From assembly GCF_002251795.1 (NCBI RefSeq), contig NZ_NOXU01000015.1, forward strand, positions 1 to 64,000: 64,000 nucleotides of DNA, in the 5' to 3' direction. The notes beneath the pieces were generated by a model. It did not search any database and was not told where the DNA came from. It saw only the letters and a program-made list of their open reading frames with translations. The DNA is from Niveispirillum lacus. GTDB lineage: Bacteria > Pseudomonadota > Alphaproteobacteria > Azospirillales > Azospirillaceae. This document shows, piece by piece, positions 62,654 through 64,000 of this stretch (the first letter of the stretch is position 1; each line of letters starts with the position of its first letter). The position numbers and the translations under genes are program-made.

Positions 62654-63226
62654 ATGGGTACCGTCATTCTCACTCGTCTGGCCGCACCGTTCGGCATGTG
62701 GGAAACCCATGCACCGGAGCCGATGGCCGATACACCCGACATGATGGTGACCCTGTGTGACCACTGGCGTAGCTGTAGCAGCGGCAGCGAAATTCCTCAG
62801 GCGATGGACTTTACCCCGGTCGCCCTGCGTAATATGGCGGGCAATCTGGCCCTGGTTGATCTACGCCTTGGTGTCGATCACGCCCGCTATCTATGGGCTG
62901 GACCGAAGCTGGTAGAGCTATTTGGCAGCCCCTTGACCGGACGGCTTCTGTCGCATTGCTATAGTGGGCAGACTTTAAAGGAAGTCCGCGAGGCTTATCG
63001 CCGGATGCTGAGCGTGGCGGGCCCTGTTTTCAGTGACCGGCGTTTCCGGGTCTTCAGGAAAAAACTGGGCTATCACCGGCTGCTTTTGCCTTTACTTGAC
63101 GACCGGCATGAAATCGGATTCGCCATGTTGATGCTGCTCCCCAAGGGCGAACTGCGTTCGGCCGCGGAGTGGCGGGTGCTTGAAATGGAATTGGATCTGG
63201 CCCAGGCGCTGCGCTCTCTGGACTGA
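62654..63226 (+). CDS. PAS domain-containing protein (PAS_5-type)
   Basis: This 190-aa protein matches the alphaproteobacterial PAS_5 family: MDFTPVALRNMAGNLALVDLR, ARYLWAGPKLVELFGSPLTGR, LLPLLDDRHEIGFAML. Such proteins are stand-alone sensor-like domains without an output domain. The start has only AGG upstream; ATG codons at 62696 and 62726 are alternatives. It lies just before the iteron region. Confidence 0.75.
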   Translation: MGTVILTRLAAPFGMWETHAPEPMADTPDMMVTLCDHWRSCSSGSEIPQAMDFTPVALRNMAGNLALVDLRLGVDHARYLWAGPKLVELFGSPLTGRLLSHCYSGQTLKEVREAYRRMLSVAGPVFSDRRFRVFRKKLGYHRLLLPLLDDRHEIGFAMLMLLPKGELRSAAEWRVLEMELDLAQALRSLD

Positions 63227-63236
63227 CACCGATCAT

Positions 63237-63270
63237 CCTTACCGTTTGGGGGCGCCCCCAAACGGTAAGG
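63237..63270. repeat. Perfect 34-bp palindrome of two head-to-head iterons
   Basis: The two 17-bp arms (63237-63253 and 63254-63270) are exact reverse complements with no spacer. It may also end PAS gene transcription. Head-to-head iterons are used elsewhere for Rep autoregulation. Confidence 0.8.
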
Positions 63271-63831
63271 GAATCGGATAATCCTTACGGGCTGGGGGCA
63301 GGCGCGATTGCGGCGGCCAGTCTATATGTTTAATCGTCAGTCCTTACCGCTTGGGGACAAAAAACACGCGGATTACCATGGTTGTTGCATCTGGATTGGC
63401 TGTGTCCACCATCATCCGCGACACCTATCCTTACATCCTGGGGGATTGCATTCCTTACCTCTTGCGGGAGAAGGGCCAAATCCCCCATGACCCCCAAGCC
63501 GTAAGGACGCCCCCACGCTGTAAGGATGCCAGGCGGATACTGGTGCCGGAGTCGCCAATCCCCCGATGCGTAAGGAATGGTTGCCGCGAGTCGCGAGTAG
63601 TTGAGGACACGGTGCCTATGCATGTCCCTCTCTTCCTCACATTAAATCCTCTCCTGATTTTGTTCCAAGATTCTAACTAAAGATTCTAGGCCTCGGAGAG
63701 CCGCGGATTTGCTGCTGTTTTCAGCGATATTCCTTACAGGTTGGGGGTGTGTATTCATACCTGCCGGGGGCGTTTACCCTGCGCCCCGGGGCGTAAGGTG
63801 CGCCCCCACCCGGTAAGGCCGTGTGATTCCC

Positions 63832-63840
63832 TGTGGAAAA
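63832..63840 (-). promoter_or_regulatory. DnaA-box-like site
   Basis: On the minus strand TTTTCCACA matches the relaxed DnaA box TTWTNCACA, 69 bases before the probable rep start. Confidence 0.45.
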
Positions 63841-63908
63841 CACCTTTCCTTACTTGCCTTGGCTGTAAGGAAGGGACTAGCTTGCCGGTAGGGAACAGGG
63901 GAACCAGC

Positions 63909-64000
63909 ATGCCATCGAGCCGGAGAAAGACCAGTATTGCCGATCCGGTGCGCGATCAGGCGTTGGCCGCCATTGTACCCTATGTACCCAACGCTGGCGA
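63909..64000 (+). CDS. 5' end of probable replication initiator (truncated by window end)
   Basis: An ATG at 63909, preceded by AGGGGAACC, opens a frame that runs off the window: MPSSRRKTSIADPVRDQALA then AIVPYVPNAG. Only 30 residues are seen, so the family cannot be named. Its location right after the iteron array makes it a likely iteron-binding Rep protein. Confidence 0.55.
   Translation, partial: MPSSRRKTSIADPVRDQALAAIVPYVPNAG

Larger units (their letters stand above)
63227..63908. other. Iteron-rich origin-of-replication-like region (682 bp, no gene)
   Basis: This stretch holds at least a dozen copies of a 17-20 bp repeat with consensus ATCCTTACNGNTTGGGGGC. Direct copies start at 63235, 63281, 63340, 63427, 63451 and 63730. 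Inverted copies lie at 63254, 63491, 63510, 63559, 63784 and 63803. An inverted CCTTAC/GTAAGG pair lies at 63848 and 63865. An AT-richer segment (about 63635-63690) may be the unwinding element. A DnaA-box-like site is at 63832. A probable initiator gene follows directly. Such layouts are typical of iteron-controlled plasmids and chromids. Confidence 0.8.

Noticed and set aside
63308-63680. Open frames within the iteron region
   Set aside because: They are made largely of the repeats, have no ribosome sites and no family resemblance.
63227-63908. CRISPR array in the repeat-rich right end
   Set aside because: Repeats are short, degenerate, in both orientations and irregularly spaced, as in iterons; no cas genes are present.

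Overview
The window looks like a stretch of a large secondary replicon (chromid or megaplasmid-like chromosome) of a GC-rich, flagellated alphaproteobacterium, most likely in the Rhodospirillales/Azospirillaceae. This rests on the alphaproteobacterial flagellin regulators FlbT and FlaF, TPR proteins fused to GT9-like domains, an RHH_4 regulator, overall base composition, and family resemblance. The right end carries an iteron array followed by the first codons of a probable replication initiator. No tRNA, rRNA, insertion sequence or CRISPR array was seen.

Layout. 0-5.4 kb: metabolic genes (dienoyl-CoA reductase, PadR regulator, class I fumarase, RidA). 5.5-10 kb: an RND efflux pump with its adaptor. 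10-13.5 kb: a purT-MFS-AEC transporter operon. 13.7-23.4 kb: a 2OG-Fe oxygenase, KdsD-type isomerase, Rieske oxygenase, S9 peptidase, GH115 alpha-glucuronidase and a beta-lactamase-fold hydrolase. 23.4-29.7 kb: a tightly coupled nine-gene cassette that starts with a nonulosonate (pseudaminate-type) synthase and an SpsF-like nucleotidyltransferase. It continues with two acyl carrier proteins, an alpha/beta hydrolase, a small membrane protein, an AMP-forming ligase, a FabG-like reductase and a KASIII-like synthase. It abuts flbT and flagellin, so it is plausibly a flagellar glycan/acyl modification locus.

29.7-35.5 kb: flbT, a large flagellin with a sigma-28-like promoter, a FlaG-like protein, a TPR-GT9 protein and a lipoprotein. 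35.6-42.2 kb: the most interesting region. It is a compact putative RiPP locus with an unlisted 59-residue precursor gene (38449-38628, minus strand) whose C-terminus repeats SAEIF, followed by YcaO and TfuA, the pair linked to peptide thioamidation. A Crp-type regulator lies downstream. A perfect TGTGA-N6-TCACA site, a divergent RHH regulator and an adenylate-cyclase-like AAA/TPR protein lie upstream.

42.3-54.7 kb: a second TPR-GT9-like protein, flaF, a secreted-type beta-sandwich protein, a SprA-like putative metalloprotease, an unusually large hook protein (1103 aa) with repeated modules, and flgK-flgL behind sigma-54-type promoters. 54.7-63.2 kb: methyltransferase, thymidine kinase, YchJ, ferrochelatase, OxyR, DUF454, SCO and PCuAC copper-delivery proteins and a PAS protein. 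63.2-64 kb: an iteron-rich origin-like region and a truncated rep gene. Single iteron-like copies also sit after hemH and inside the end of oxyR.
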